From an uncultured Lachnospiraceae bacterium (GTDB lineage: Bacteria; Bacillota; Clostridia; Lachnospirales; Lachnospiraceae), in contig CAJUOE010000046.1 of NCBI GenBank assembly GCA_910587895.1, positions 1 through 6,360 on the forward strand: a stretch of 6,360 nucleotides of DNA. The letters are read 5' to 3'. The position numbers were made by a program, and so were the translations under genes. Every line of letters starts with the position of its first letter. Within the stretch, counting starts at the first letter, position 1. The notes under the pieces are model-generated. The model saw only the letters and a list, made by a program, of their open reading frames with translations, was not told the origin of the DNA and made no database searches. Below are positions 6,139 to 6,360 of the stretch, piece by piece.

Positions 6139-6206
6139 TTACCGCAAATTTGATCTCAAAGTTTTTAAGGCATTTGCTTTTAATTGTTCCATATTCCCCT
6201 CTCCTT
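6139..6206 (-). pseudogene. true 5' end of the DUF6891-LRR gene with ribosome binding site and nonsense codon
   Basis: AAGGAG (6206-6201) lies 8 bases before ATG 6192-6190. From there MEQLKANALKTLRSNLR is read in the same frame as the 545-codon frame, and codon 18 is TAA (6141-6139). This is a much better start than TTG 6138, which has no Shine-Dalgarno-like sequence at a usable distance. A single base change from a sense codon (for example GAA or CAA) would explain the TAA. The restored protein would be 563 residues. Confidence 0.75.
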
Positions 6207-6226
6207 ACTTTTAACCGATCTTGGCA

Positions 6227-6360
6227 GTCGAGTAGACAGGCACCTCACGATGCCAGCCCCTCACAGATCCGTGCGTGCGGCTTTCCCGCACACGGCTCTT
6301 CATAATAATCGTTCACTATTTTCACTACTTTTTCCCGTCTATAGTTCAACAAAATTAAAA
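6227..6360 (-). mobile_element. 3' end of a group II intron (domains V and VI)
   Basis: Group II introns are self-splicing retroelements. On the minus strand, 6299-6266 reads AGAGCCGTGTGCGG, GAAAG, CCGCACGCACGGATC, matching domain V (AGC catalytic triad, GAAA-type loop, 2-base bulge). Next, 6260-6227 gives a domain VI hairpin, GGCATC-GTGA-GGTGCC, whose outer part has an unpaired A (complement of 6233) seven bases before the end CTCGAC; such a bulged A is the branch point, and AC is a normal 3' intron end. The 3' splice site is therefore at about 6227. From 6300 to the edge the DNA is AT-rich with several stops and shows no recognisable end of a reverse transcriptase. Domain V differs from the usual form by a one-base shorter tip and an A opposite the G of AGC, so it may be decaying. 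The intron lies about 20 bases ahead of the ribosome binding site of the LRR gene. Confidence 0.75.

Noticed and set aside
6102..6305. 67-codon plus-strand ORF at the right end
   Set aside because: It overlaps the intron's domains V and VI and the antisense of the LRR gene start; no family features.
6241..6360. Minus-strand frame reading DYYEEPCAGKPHARICEGLAS through the intron end
   Set aside because: This is translation of the conserved domain V and VI RNA and not a protein gene.

Overview
The window looks like chromosomal DNA from a low-to-moderate GC Firmicute of the class Clostridia, most likely a gut Lachnospiraceae-type genome. This rests on the mix seen here: a MutS2 gene, a single-transposase IS66-type element, an Rpn-type C-terminal tail with a Gly-Arg-Glu-Glu repeat, a BspA-type leucine-rich-repeat protein, a bacterial group II intron end and strong AGGAGG-type ribosome binding sites. 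No database search was possible, so the taxonomy is inference. Every supportable gene is on the minus strand, so the transcription order is right to left.

Layout from right to left (5' to 3' on the minus strand): (1) the 3' end of a group II intron (domains V and VI) enters from the right edge and ends at about 6227. (2) Just after it, a strong ribosome binding site and ATG (6192) open a gene for a DUF6891-like plus BspA-type LRR protein, but codon 18 is an in-frame TAA directly followed by TTG; the remaining 545 codons (6138-4501) are open. (3) About 30 bases after its stop lies the C-terminal remnant of an Rpn/PD-(D/E)XK transposase-nuclease, fused in frame to the C-terminal half of a sulfatase (4476-3550). 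(4) An AT-rich 457-base gap (3093-3549) is not empty: it has a good sigma-A promoter, a 230-base region that can fold into a long irregular hairpin resembling 6S RNA in overall layout, and an intrinsic terminator. (5) mutS2 starts at 3092/3080 and is intact through Walker A and Walker B, then breaks off at about 1846. (6) At that break it joins the last 39 codons of an IS66 tnpB, followed by an IS66 tnpC transposase that is open for 524 codons and leaves the left edge.

The dominant theme is genome decay and rearrangement. Three junctions (LRR/Rpn near 4470, Rpn/sulfatase near 4180, mutS2/tnpB near 1846) each join parts of genes that do not belong together, two mobile element types flank the region, and one gene carries a nonsense codon. 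Either this is a real pseudogene-rich rearrangement hot spot or some junctions are assembly joins; the sequence alone cannot separate these.

The genes do not form an obvious pathway. The most notable items are the putative structured RNA upstream of mutS2, the Rpn remnant that retains a near-ideal internal ribosome binding site and ATG like that of the gene-within-gene Rpn antitoxins, and the nonsense/TTG restart arrangement of the DUF6891-LRR gene.
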